From positions 6,013,840-6,077,839 of the forward strand of contig OZ025276.1 of the NCBI GenBank assembly GCA_964019165.1: DNA of 64,000 nucleotides, written 5' to 3'. Below the pieces are notes generated by a model. The model was not told where the DNA came from, searched no databases, and was given only the letters and a program-made list of their open reading frames with translations. This document shows positions 1 through 10,690 of the stretch, piece after piece; position 1 is the first letter of the stretch, and the number at the start of each line of letters is the position of its first letter. Origin of the DNA: Mastigias papua. Its lineage: Eukaryota; Cnidaria; Scyphozoa; Rhizostomeae; Mastigiidae. The translations under genes were made by a program, and so were the position numbers.

Positions 1-174
1 CTCATGTGTAGGTTGCTCTGTGGAGGAGGTGAATGGAGTGATTTGTAAAGACAAGCAAGTAGAGAAGGATGGGCGATCCACCAAAGAGACCTCGCTTTCC
101 TCTTAAAATGTATGTTGTTGTGTATACAAAAATAAAGGTTAAAATAAGAAATAAAGAGTAATCGCAGCCACACC

Positions 175-723
175 CTATAACTCTACGTAAGTGCAAGTCT
201 CTTGTGATGAATCGATGTGCTTTGAATACACAACGATGAAAACCCTAGTATAGTAGGGTTTATTAATGACAAGCGAAATGAGATGGCGCGCGCTGTGTAA
301 AGTTAAATTCTCAGAATGATAAGAATTGTACGAATCATCAGCTATCCACCTGTAATCAGCGTTTCGGGGGTTCTCGACCTTTTGCAGAAGCCAGTCCACA
401 GCTCTCGTATCACCTTCTACTAAATATTCGCAAGGGATTTCCAGTCCATAACCACCTCCTCTATTTATCTTTTCCCCAGTTACTCTAGAAGCAATGGAGC
501 TGTTCTTAAGCTTCAGGAACATTGCCATCCATACACTGATATTTTTGGGAACATGTCCAACTATCATTTCCTTACTCATTAAAGCGACGGCGTTTCTATC
601 CTCTGGATTTTCAGGTTCTTGGATACATGGAAGAACTTGATCAATCACCGGTTCCCAAATGTCTTTATATACATGAAAGCCACGAATATATGATCTAACA
701 ACAGCAGATTTTTTACCAGTCAT
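175..723 (-). CDS. HIRAN-like domain protein, single-exon ORF
   Basis: Open frame of 182 residues from an ATG at 723 to a stop at 175. Residues about 8-110 look like the HIRAN-type modules common in invertebrate genomes: SYIRGFHVYKDIW, then ENPEDRNAVALM, then VGHVPKNIS, then GGGYGLEIPCEYLVEGD. HIRAN domains bind DNA 3' ends in helicases such as HLTF, but free-standing HIRAN-like ORFs of this kind are usually repeated and of unknown role. The last 55 or so residues, after a conserved-looking WLLQKVENP, lose that character and may be read-through into an intron or flank. No partner domain (SNF2, nuclease) is visible nearby. It could be part of a mobile element; I see no terminal repeats. The family call is from motif memory only. 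Confidence 0.5.
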   Translation of the reverse strand: MTGKKSAVVRSYIRGFHVYKDIWEPVIDQVLPCIQEPENPEDRNAVALMSKEMIVGHVPKNISVWMAMFLKLKNSSIASRVTGEKINRGGGYGLEIPCEYLVEGDTRAVDWLLQKVENPRNADYRWIADDSYNSYHSENLTLHSARHLISLVINKPYYTRVFIVVYSKHIDSSQETCTYVEL

Positions 724-1116
724 GTTAACGTTGAAAGTTCTTCGATTGAACTACCCTTCAGAATCTGTTCACTCGTCAAATTGTGAAATGATTAATGTAC
801 TTTACTTCCTACAGAGTGTGAGTGTGCAAATAGTTTCTATAAAAATGCATCGCATAGTTGTACGAGTGAATGAACTGCTTATTGTTGTTATAAAGTAGGT
901 GCGAAATTAACCCCTACAACTCCTTAGTGTTGTCAATCCTATGCGGTGTCTCTAACATTTCCTGTTTATCAGGGTTCGTGCTTCCGTGTGTGCAGCACCT
1001 GCAGTTATGCTTATGGCCATGTGTATTGCAAATCTGGAAATCAATCAGTTTACAATCAAGAAGTAAAATAAGACAGACGTTTTCCCAGAGTCGAATCCAA
1101 ATTTTAAAGATACACT

Positions 1117-2728
1117 ATGTTATCGAAGCATCAGATTTCCGGAAAGATTTCGAAGCACACTCTTTCGATAGAGGAAAAGATAGAAGTTTTGGATTATGCC
1201 CGAAGTCATCCATCAGAGAGTTGCAGAAAGTTGTCCTTGAAATTTGCCGTTGGAAAGACCCAGATTTCAAATCTCTTAAAAAATGAAGCAAAAGTTAGAC
1301 AGACATATGCTGAATTTCGAGGTACCAATAAAAGCGCAAGATCTGGGAAGTACCATGAAATAAACGAAGCGTTGTATACATGGTACAATTTAGCAAGAGA
1401 GTCTTTGGTGCCCGTAAATGGCCCTATGCTTCAGGAAGAAGACTTGGAAATTTCAAAGCGATTAGACAGTGCCAATTTTGAGCAATTCAAGGCTTCAAAT
1501 GGCTGGCTAGAAAAGTGGAAAGCTAGATATGGCATTGTCAACCGCTTGGTTGAAGGCGAGTCTGGTGAAGTCCAAGAGCAAAGAATTGAAAGTTGGATGG
1601 AGCGGTTAAGAGAAATATGCATAGGTTACAGACTGCAAGACATTTGGAATATGGATGAAACTGGTTGTTTTTTTCGAGCACTACCAAATAAAACGTTTTC
1701 TGAACGAGGTAAAAGATGCAAAGGAGGCAAAAGCTCAAAGCAACGAGTAACAGTTGCAGTTTTTGTTAACGCGGCTGGGGGGAAAGAATCAGATCCAGTG
1801 GTTATCTGGAGAAGCAAAGCACCACGCTGCTTTAAGTCTTTAAGGGACAAAACAAGACCAGCTAATGTACATTACTTTAGCAATCAAAAATCATGGATGA
1901 CCAGCGACATCATGCGGAACATCCTGGCATGCACTAATCGAAAGCTGAAATCAGAGTGCCGAAATGTTCTCCTCTTCTTAGACAATGCTCCCTGCCACCC
2001 ATCTGGTTTAAGCTTCTCTAATATCAAAGTCATTTTCCTGCCAAAAAAATGCAACATCGCGGCTTCAGCCTTTGGATGCAGGGATCATACAAAATTTCAA
2101 AATGAAGTATAGGAAATTGCTCTTAAAATTTGTGATTTCAAGGGTTGACAAACAAACTACCGCTGCAGAGATAGCAAAAGAAGTTGACATATTGAAAGCC
2201 ATTAGGTGGATACAAGAAGCTTGGGTTTCAGTCAGCGAGTACACAGTCCGCAACTGTTTCCAGAAATGTGGATTTACCGACGAAACTTGTGCAGAGGTGG
2301 ACACCAACGATGAAGAGTTTGCAAGCCTCGTAAAGGAAATTAATTTTGAGGTGTCTCCTGAAGACTTCATTGCTATAGACAATGCTGTCCCGTGCTATAG
2401 GACACCATTTGACACAAGTACATGCGAATGGCGAATTCGTCTACGCGAAGAAACACTTAAGAGTCACATCGCAAGTGCTAAGAAAATTTGTGTCGATAGT
2501 GATAGCAGTGATGATGAGGCGGAATACGAAGAAGAGAGTCAGTGTACCAAGCATTCGTGCTGCTATTCAAATGGTAGATGAATTAACACTATTTGCACAG
2601 GTTACTCTAGAAGACGAGGAACTTGTCACAACGTTGAATTCAGCCTGCAGACTGCTTCAGGAAAAGAGACTCCAATGTCTAAAGCAAAAAACATTAGTGA
2701 CTACTTTTCACGGGCAAAAAAGTTGTAA
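1117..2728 (+). pseudogene. Tigger/pogo-family DDE transposase, frameshifted
   Basis: Transposase of the pogo/Tigger (CENP-B-like) group. Order: a psq/CENP-B N-terminal helix-turn-helix (SIEEKIEVLDYARSHPS...KTQISNLLKN, residues about 17-56), a CENP-B/Tc5 second DNA-binding domain (EINEALYTWYNLARE...NGWLEKWKARYGI, about 87-140), then the DDE_1 nuclease with first Asp in NMDETGCFF and second in LLFLDNAPCHPSG. The frame breaks near 2046 at a run of seven A's; dropping one A would restore the family's usual LQPLDAG motif, which is seen in the +1 frame. Two further shifts, near 2535 and 2690, separate the acidic linker and the C-terminal KNISDYFSRAKKL, which ends at 2728. So this is a recently decayed copy with three indels rather than an ancient fossil. 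Confidence 0.85.
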
Positions 2729-2808
2729 GCACTTTCAATTTTAAGTATTAAAGAGATACTAGTAGTCCCCTTTGTTTCTGAGCTCCTCTGCACTCAGATA
2801 TGGCAATT

Positions 2809-2886
2809 TTCTATAAAGTGGACACCTCGTTAAAGCGGACACTTCTTTGAAGTCCCGAAGGTGTCCGCTTTAGAGAGAGTTGACTG
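2809..2886 (+). repeat. Tigger 3' terminal repeat
   Basis: AT-rich lead-in followed by two inverted copies of a GTGTCCGCTTT / AAAGCGGACAC motif and the terminus GAGAGAGTTGACTG, then TATA. Read inward from the end this starts CAGTCAACTCTC, the usual start of Tigger-type TIRs, with a TA target site at 2887. No matching 5' TIR was found before 1117, so the left end is lost or diverged. Confidence 0.7.
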
Positions 2887-2888
2887 TA

Positions 2889-4598
2889 TATTGTTGGCGA
2901 TATTTTGAATGTGCTTCTTCAGGTAGAAAAATGTAGTAGTATTCAAATGAGTCAGAAGCATTTGGACACATTAAGGGGACCTGTTCCGAAACTCAAGGAA
3001 AATAGACAATAGTCAATTCTTTCTACTCTTGTGAAAAACTCTGGTCCGTTTTCTGGTCCTATATTCATAGTACGGACCTTCTTTGCATCAATTTAAACAT
3101 TTATTTAGGTGTCAACCTAAAAAGTAATTCCTCCTGTTGCCTTTAGTTTATTTCATAAAATACGCATAGGCAGAGTTATGTGACTCCTTGGCGATTTGAT
3201 TTTGATTGACAGCTCTGTGTTCATCATTTCCATATTTTGTATTTTGCTGGAAACAGAACTTGAGTTTGAAGGCTACTCACTTTTAGTTCCAACTTCTAGT
3301 TGAGATGTGGAGCTTTGCAGAAGTTGAAATGAAAAGCTCCACTGAGTGAATAAATGCTGGTCTTACAAATTTTCAACTTATGGAAACATTGTGCTTGCTA
3401 GGAATTATTGGATTATTCATCATGTTCCATATCTACCTAAAAGCTCAATTACTGTATCCTTTATATCCATTTTCATTTAAAGAATACAAAAGTGATCTTC
3501 TAAACTAGAAAATGTTCAGCCTTTGCATATTCCTTTTTTCCTAACCCTTCTTGCAAAGTGAACTGTTTCTAACCTTAGGCTAAAAGGTGTGGGTCTTTTC
3601 CATCCTGTTTTTACATGCAACAAAGAACGTTTTGTTTTCGTTGCCACTCAGTGCCTTATGAAACGTGATTTGGATGAAACAGACCATGAAAATTACCTAG
3701 ATATACTCACTAGCATAGTTACAGTTCCTATTTATGCAATGTATTTGTAATGAATATTGCAGCGGGGACGAATTGATGTAAGCTCAACATCGTGAATTGT
3801 CCAGATACCCTACTTTTTGTTGATTCAAATCCTCTTTATGAAACTATGTAGTTATGTATTTCCAAAGTTGAGCAATGTAGCACAAGGCCAAATCTTTATC
3901 TGAATTGAAAAAAGTATCAAACTTTTTTCTATATGTTGCCAGACTTTGAAACTCTACTTTGCTTTTTTGAAATCGTAATCTTCCTGTCTGTTAATTTCTT
4001 TTCATAAATAGTAGCATACCATTAATTCGTTGTCATTGTTGTTGAATTTTCTCTCATGAAATGGAAAAAGTGGCTACAGCAGGAAGATGGTGTATCGAAA
4101 GGAAACTATTCGTTTCGAAGCATTATTTAAAAGTACAAATTTAGCTAAGCTTCCCAGCTTGCCAGAGTCCCTAGCTGCTTCTGTGGAGCCATATGGTTTG
4201 ACCCAGCCTGTCCTACACTCTGTTGCTCACTTTCTACGTTTTACTATTAACTTCATGCTTATAAGGGCAGCAGCTGCGCTTTGCTTTGCTTTGCTAATTA
4301 CAAAAGAACGAAATCGTCAAGATATGCCATTTTATTGTGAATATGCAACCGCCAATCCTTTATATTTTTTCTATCGATTTACTTGAAAATGCACTTTAAA
4401 CAGAATCGTGGAAACCCATACTCATTTTTCCCCATCTTTGAAGTGAATATGGACATAGGAGAGGATTGTATTTTTCGTCCTTGATTAAGATCAATTGATT
4501 ATTAGAGTGCTATTTGTCACGCATTGAATATTTCTGATTTTAACTGAATTGAGAATATAAATCATATAATTATGCATTCTACTTCGTAGATTTTTCAG
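2889..4598. other. Unassigned stretch before the WD40 exon
   Basis: AT-rich sequence, presumably intron of the WD40 gene or intergenic. An ORF at 4087-4386 on the plus strand has better composition at its 5' part (SLPESLAASVEPYG) and follows a CAG at 4080, but its possible donor at 4203 is out of phase with the next exon, so I do not call it an exon. Nothing else recognised. Confidence 0.4.
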
Positions 4599-4788
4599 AT
4601 AAAATACAGCTCTGCCGTGAATTGCTGTGAATTTGTAGGGGAAAACGAAGTTTTTTCTGGCTGCCAAAATGGAGACTTAGCTCAGTATGATCTGCGCAAT
4701 GTTTCAAGACCAGTATCAGCTATCAGAATTGGAAATTCAGCAGTTCATCACATTTTGAAATTTTCCAATTATCTTTCCTTATCTCGAG
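4599..4788 (+). CDS. WD40-repeat protein, internal exon
   Basis: Exon of 190 nt between a polypyrimidine acceptor (GATTTTTCAG, ending 4598) and a GT donor at 4789. It begins in phase 0 (IKYSSAVNCCEF) and ends in phase 1 (LSLSRG). It encodes one full WD repeat (AVNCCEFVGENEVFSGCQNG, then DLAQYDLR) and the first half of the next (AVHHILKFSNYLSLSRG). The exon at 11530 completes that repeat exactly (SRG|DGSVQLIN), so the two are consecutive exons over a 6.7-kb intron. Upstream exons are not visible in the window. WD40 repeats form beta-propellers that serve as protein-binding platforms; the specific family cannot be told from three blades. Confidence 0.8.
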
Positions 4789-5344
4789 GTTTGTTTATCT
4801 CCATTGAGTTTTGCTAGTATTACCGCTTTGCACATCACGATAAGTATGCTTGGAAATTGTTTGCTAGATTACTGCAGGTGTCTCCTTACCTCCATATGCT
4901 ATTGGGTTATTTTCGGAGAAGGTTTTAATGCAATGGGGCTTCCAAATATTCTTACCGGGCCATTTGCTGATGTAGTATATGTTCAGAGGATTTACAGCTT
5001 GAAGATATAGAATTTTGTCTGTGGATCTATGAATTCATTGAGATACAGACCAAGTTGGCAAGTGTGAGGAAAGAAGTCCCCCGTCGATAAGTCAATGGCT
5101 TACTTGTCAATGGAGTATAACATTTTCTACTTTTTGTAGAGTTTTCTTGATAGATCGATAAAACCAGCGTTATTAATTGGTTCGTGCGAAGTCACGTGGT
5201 AACACAGAATGCAAGCAAGCGTGAAAACCAACTGCAAATCAACAACAAGGGAAATTGTTTGCCTCATGTTCCTTGTCGAGATATACGACCGTTTATGAAG
5301 AGTCGTATGTGATAAATGTAAAGATGGAGAGAGATTCTATTTTT

Positions 5345-5588
5345 GTAGGATTGAGACTGAGCTGTTAACCCTCATCCATTTTGCAATATTCAATAACTCA
5401 GCTTGTGCTGTCTCTATGAGCTCTGTCCGTCCGTTCCGAATTGACTGTTCAGTAAGAGCCAACATGTATGCAGACGATGCTGAGATAGCAATGCCCTCAA
5501 ACAACGAAGCAGAGCTCATACAGACAGCACAAGCTGAGTTATGAAATATTGCAGAATGAATGAGGATTAACAAACTCAGTCTCAGTTC
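5345..5588. repeat. Inverted duplication inside a reverse-transcriptase fragment
   Basis: Bases 5345-5421 and 5511-5588 are reverse complements of each other at roughly 85-90 percent identity, with a loop of about 90 bases. Both arms contain the same stretch of LINE RT (the region after YADD, AELIQTAQAEL...MRINKLSLS), once in each orientation. This explains why both strands show a related open frame here. Confidence 0.8.
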
Positions 5589-6470
5589 CACAAAAACAGA
5601 ATGCATCATATTAGATCATCCTTGCAGAAGATCATCCTTTGCAGAAGAAAAAAGGAGAATCGTTACCACAATTATTCATAAACCGGGAAAAAATTATACG
5701 GGTTGCTAAAACAAAATATCTCAGGGTAATAGTTGACGATACCTTAGGATGGGAAGAACAGTATGAATTAGTTTAGAAAAAGTTTGCGGGGGGCCTAGCA
5801 GCAATGAAGAAACTTTAAGGTATCTCCCACACTCAATGCTATTTCAAGTTTACAAAGCGCTTGTTGGGAGTCATCTTCGTCATGCTGAGGACACCAAAAT
5901 ATCGGCCCTTCAGAGACTGCAAAATCGTGCGCTTGACATTATTGAAACATCAGAAATAAAGGACTCTTTGATTCGACCAGCATTTAGCATCTATCAAATG
6001 GTTCACTTTAACAGGTCGTTTCTGATGTTTGAAATAATTAACGAGATATGTCCTGAGAGTCTGCGCGATAAATTTGCTGAAAGACCTACGATAAGCAAGT
6101 ATGGTATAAGAAACAAGACCGATCTCCAAATCCCAAAGCTAAATCTAGACTTCAGTAGAAAAAGTTTTAACTAAACTGGTCCAAATAACCTGGAATTCTA
6201 TCCCAATACACATAAGGGAGTTTAGTACGCTAACTCGGTTTACGAATGGGCAAAAATATCATTTTCTAAGCTGAAGAATAGAGACTATAATAAAACTATT
6301 TTGTGCACGAATCCATGGAAGAACAGTACTGGTTTTTATATCTGTTTATTTAGCTTTTTCACTATATTTATAATAAGGACCCTTATTTGTAATTAGGATT
6401 TTTGTATTTTTACTGAATGGATATGGTGATTAAATAATAGATAATAAACAAATAAATAAATAAATTAGGA
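5422..6470 (+). mobile_element. Non-LTR retrotransposon 3' fragment (jockey/CR1-like RT)
   Basis: Truncated LINE in sense orientation inside the WD40 intron. It starts near the RT catalytic box (MYADDAEIAM at 5465), continues through NKLSLSSTKTECIIL and RVAKTKYLRVIVDDTLGWEEQ, and then an open stretch 5836-6174 carrying the usual C-terminal region: YKALVGSHLRHAE, ISALQRLQNRALDIIE, YGIRNKTDLQIPKLNLD. Stops and frameshifts interrupt it before 5836. The 3' end is a short A-rich tail of (AAAT)n type at 6440-6470, as expected for target-primed insertion. Confidence 0.8.
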
Positions 6471-7428
6471 ACAAACTATAGCGATTAGTTGTTTATTCGG
6501 TGAATGTGGGTGTGGTCAAAATTCAGTTGGTTGCAATATAGGTGTGGTCAGGCATGTGGGAAGAATAGTTCCCAATACCTCATGAAACAGATTATACTGG
6601 AAACAGTGGGGATCTGTCCTTGTAGGATTTGTCAGTTAATTGTAAGTAGCTTGCCCTACAGAATTGTAAGTAGCTTATATCAGCTTACTCACTTTGCTTT
6701 GTACCCTTTGCCCCCCACCCTCACCTGGCATTACAGCATTCACATACCCGGATGGAACTTTCTGCTTTCAAACTAGAAGTTTCTCAAAGAATCTTAGCAT
6801 TTGCAAATGTATATTTTAGTATACAACGTGATCAGTTAGCATGTAATAAGGTCATTTACTTGAATGTAATGTAATTTAATAAGTTTTGTGTCATTGCTCC
6901 ATATTGCAATAGGTTCCTTGTAGCCTAACTTGCTTGATGCATTGCAAAGTATTATGATTTGATATTCATCTGTTATTTCCTGAGTTGCAAATTATGACAG
7001 CTAGCCAAATGGCTATAGCTGCCCATTTCTAGCAATATTCGATCATTATAAACATTTTATTCAGTCACACAATTTGTTCTATCCAGTCACATAATTTTCT
7101 TGATATTAATCCCAATTCATTGAGTTGAATCCTAATATTTATTCAATTTGATATAAGTTCTTTTAAACTAATATTTAATTCTAATTTATTTTAACGTGTA
7201 AATATATTCAATAATGAAAAAGCTTCAATTCAATTCTGATATGTCCAATCCTGTGGAAATCATCTGCCATACAACAGCAACAGCATCGTCATTAGTACGT
7301 TCTGCAATATTCCGTGCGATCTTCATGGCTGAAAACTTATCTGCCGCTGAGAACTATCAAAACAGGATGCATAAGGTTACTTAGCTTCTACAACAAACAT
7401 CAGACATGCTAACTGTGAATACAAATTG
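6471..7428. other. Intronic AT-rich stretch
   Basis: Inside the 4789-11529 intron. No coding, RNA or repeat signal recognised apart from a near-duplicated TGTAAGTAGCTT at about 6639 and 6665. Confidence 0.4.
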
Positions 7429-7505
7429 TTTACATTGTAAATAACAGTGATATATACATAAACAGAGAGCAACCCAAAATAAACATGATTCACGTACAGG
7501 AAAGG
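7429..7505. repeat. 77-bp direct repeat, copy 1
   Basis: Matches 8462-8538 in the same orientation with about six differences over 77 bp (core GTGATATATACATAAACAG, ending TACAGGAAAGG). The copies are 1033 bp apart. They could be the remaining parts of LTRs or a tandem duplication; no coding sequence lies between them. Confidence 0.75.
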
Positions 7506-8008
7506 TTAGGTTGTTGTTAGAGGATTGCTGAAAAGACTCATGGTGCGATAATTGTGCGGAGAACAACAGCAGTGGAATGTCCAGGTGTTTGATGACAGGA
7601 ATGACGCAAGGTGATGTCCCAGGTGTGTGATTCAAGAATGTGAATGAATGATGAAAGAAGGAAAATCGGCATAGAATGGGAAATGGCCTAAGTGTAAAAT
7701 GTTTACGTTCACTACAAGAGTTCCTCCTTAGAATGCGAGCAGATGAGAACCATTCGATCCGTAAGGGAGAAAACAATGTAGGATTGTACACACTGTAGGA
7801 GAGTGAGATGATCAGATGACGAGCAGCGAGGATAGCTTTAATTTTCCCTAGTTAGGCTAAGGATAAAAGTTACATGAAGAGGTATAGATAATACTTGAAA
7901 GTATACGAATATATTACAATGTAAGACAGGTAAAAATAAGAAATAGATTTCCAACGTAATACAAACAAAAGTCCACTTTTGCTGTGTAATTGAAAGATGT
8001 GAAGTTGC

Positions 8009-8171
8009 CAAGGTTTTGTGTGACGGATGACCAGGAACCAGAACGTCGGCGTTCCACGGTTGCGCGATTGTGCAAGGTTTTATGTGTAGGGGTGACCAAG
8101 AACATGAATATCGGCGTTCGACAGTTGTGGTATGTGGAAGGTTTTATGTGCAGGATCAACCAGGACCCTGA
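8009..8171. repeat. 64-bp tandem repeat, about 2.5 copies
   Basis: Units begin at 8009, 8073 and 8137, each with CAAGGTTTTRTGTG..., then GGATGACCAGGAAC-like, then TCGGCGTTC. Period is 64 bp and copies differ at about 20 percent of sites. It lies midway between the two 77-bp direct repeats. Short open frames here (7990-8202 plus, 8080-8334 minus) are products of the repeat, not genes. Confidence 0.75.
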
Positions 8172-8461
8172 CTTGCTCTGTTGTGACACTGAGGTGAGTT
8201 GAGTGCGATGAATTGATGAGTCTTGAAGTTGAAACTATTGAACTGCTGCTTGAAGTTGGATTAACGAAGGATTTCCAGGTCACGTCTCGGTCACCATTAT
8301 AGAAACGTGAGTATGTGCTTCCTATAGATTGCAATGCTCATTATGTAACATCCTTCGTTGATCCACTGTTGGTGCGTATCATTATTTAACATGCAGAGAA
8401 CACGGAGGCAGAGAGAGGAGACGGCGATGTTGACTGTACTCAGACTCTACTCTGACTGAAC

Positions 8462-8538
8462 TTTACATTACAAATAACAGTGATATATACATAAACAGAG
8501 AGCAACCCAAAGTAAACACGATTTACGTACAGGAAAGG
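8462..8538. repeat. 77-bp direct repeat, copy 2
   Basis: Second copy of the repeat at 7429-7505, same orientation. Confidence 0.75.
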
Positions 8539-9044
8539 GAATAGTCATATGCTTTTATTTAGTGACATGTCCCAGTGTATGATGAGCCTTTTTAGTAGAT
8601 GCATAACCGCTGTCATTGCAATAATTCTATATCGCTAGAAACGTTGTAATGTAGAATGCTAAGTAGAATGCTAATCGTGTAGACTTGAATAGCGTTATCT
8701 ACGCACATGACTGATGACATTTTTCAGGGTTAATGCTGTAATTGTTAGGGGCTCTTTTTCACTTTTCATTGGGGACAGTCATTGGTTCGTGGTCGTTTTG
8801 TATTCTGGTCTAAGAAACATTTTTTTATCTCAAAGTCAGTCAGACTTCCTTAACATGTACTCGGTCCAAAGATAGGAACTTCTTGAATGGTGAGCAAGCA
8901 TATAGAAATCCTGACAGCAGTCCTCTCTCAACAGCAGGTCCAAGGCACATTGCGATGGAGCTGCGATGGCTCCCCTGTGCAAATTGGTTAGGAGAGGGGC
9001 GGTGGGAGCAAATGACCTACACTTGAGCAACGATTTGGACGCGT

Positions 9045-9118
9045 GGCCCGATAGCTCAGTTGGTAGAGCACTTGATGTACAAAGTCAGGGGTCGCGAGTT
9101 CGACTCCCGCTCGAGTCG
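9045..9118 (+). tRNA. tRNA-like sequence, probably pseudogene or SINE head
   Basis: The D-arm (GCTCAGTTGGTAGAGC) gives a perfect A box, and GAGTTCGACTCCC a near-consensus B box. The acceptor arms GGCCCGA and TCGAGTC pair with one C-A mismatch and one G-T. The T stem has one mismatch. The anticodon arm does not form a good five-pair stem, so no anticodon is assigned (GTA or TAC are possible readings). A functional tRNA is unlikely; a degenerate tRNA or tRNA-derived SINE fits better. Confidence 0.6.
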
Positions 9119-10006
9119 GTTATTTTCTCCCAATTTCACTTTTCATTTCTTCCAAATCCTGTTACCTTTACAAAAAATTAGGTATATGTTATCAATGACG
9201 GACACTGCAATACACATTTGCTGAATAGCTTTCTGAAATGTTCGGAAACAGCGCGGTATCATTATCCAGTTTACAAATAATGCCCCGGGTATGGATATTG
9301 TATAGGGCAATGCACCGGGAAATTTGGGTCGCTTGTTTTTGATAGTGTCTCATAAATGAGCCTCATTTTGTCTCAGAGACATTTTAGATCGCGTCAGCAA
9401 TTCTTTTGAGATGTAACCATATTTGACTCTCTTTATTTATTTTTACTTTCTGATGACATTGGAAGATGGACTGTGAAGAGTATGCAACTAATTTTAACGT
9501 CAAAATATAAGTTTCACCTTGAATCATAATGAAAGCAGATTTTGCTAAGACATTTGGCAAGAAGTGAAGAAGGATACAGCTATTACCTTGGGATATTAGA
9601 TATTTCTGACAAAAACATAAGTTGAATTTTTGCACTCTTGAAGTTACTTAGGTGATAAGGGTCACCTAGCTCGATTACATATTTCAAGCACAGTGGAGAG
9701 GAAAGTTTTCTGGAATGTTATCAGTATTTTTCAATTTGTTCGACTTGTATGTAACTGTAAGTTACTGACTTGTATCTCATAACTCACTATTTGCATTCAC
9801 ATTTTCATTGCTTCAATTTTTAGATGATAATAATAAGGACGCTGTAAACAGTAGAGGAAAAAAGTTTATATGTATCATCTGCAATGATTACGCCACACCT
9901 GCAGTGGGTCCAAAATGCACTTCAAAATACATTGACTTTGATTGTTACTTGTACTGTTTTAATTCTACATAAGTGATCAAATAAAGTTGTGTTATATATT
10001 TTACTT
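9119..10006. other. Intronic stretch, nothing recognised
   Basis: AT-rich intron of the WD40 gene after the tRNA-like unit. No motif, repeat or open frame that I can support. Confidence 0.4.
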
Positions 10007-10046
10007 TTCCTTGTAAAAGGAATTCCTTGTAAAAGGAATTCCTTGT
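10007..10046. repeat. 16-bp tandem repeat, palindromic unit
   Basis: Unit TTCCTTGTAAAAGGAA occurs twice with a third partial copy. Each junction forms AAGGAATTCCTT, a perfect palindrome. Confidence 0.8.
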
Positions 10047-10149
10047 CAATGAACTGTTTTGAAGCGCATAGAAAATAAGTGTGAATGAATATCTTCCGAA
10101 TAAACTGTAAAGTTTCCACCTACTCTGATGTTATGATTTTTAAGAGAAT

Positions 10150-10690
10150 GCGCACCTCTTCTCTAAGAGTTCATGCACAAGATAGCAGATCCATTTGGAT
10201 CCGTTCTCATTCGGACCCGATCAATATAGCTCCCGTGTGACCACAGATCCGATCCTAGAGGTTACACATTAGAAACGTGTACTCTTACGTATGGATATGT
10301 TCTCATATAATATTCAACATCGATGCCAAGCCCTAATACTGCGTGCTCGTATAAAAGAGCAAGCATCGTTTCATACCCGTACTACTTTGAATTGGATCCA
10401 TGTGGTGACACGAGAGTTATACGGATAGAATCCAACTAGCATAGTTTGCTATCCGTTCCAAAACTTATGGCGGCGGGCCATTCTGGATCGGATAGAGGTG
10501 GTATCGTGTGCACGCAAGGCCTATCCATACCAGTCCGGGAATGGACCCGAACGGATCCGCTGTCGTCTGCTCGGGATCTGAGGTATTAGAGGCTCACTTT
10601 CAAGAGCCCTATAATGTGATATATTACCCCGGTGTATCCTATACCTTCATTTCAGAGTCAGAGTTGTGCTGTACAGCGGTTAGAATGAAT
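10150..10690. repeat. Higher-GC segment rich in GGATCC-type palindromes
   Basis: Several GATCC/GGATC motifs: GGATCCGTTC at about 10197, CGGACCCGATC, TTGGATCC at about 10392, and the inverted-looking GGACCCGAACGGATCC at about 10542. The outer motifs are partly inverted copies of each other, so this may be a diverged foldback or MITE of about 0.5 kb. No clean TIR or target duplication found. Confidence 0.35.

Noticed and set aside
4087..4386. Open frame upstream of the WD40 exon (MVYRKETIRFEALF..., SLPESLAASVEPYG)
   Set aside because: Composition is fair, but the only good donor leaves a phase that does not fit the next exon, and no family is recognised.
5337..5609. 90-residue minus-strand ORF
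   Set aside because: It is the antisense reading of a LINE RT fragment and its inverted duplicate, not a gene.
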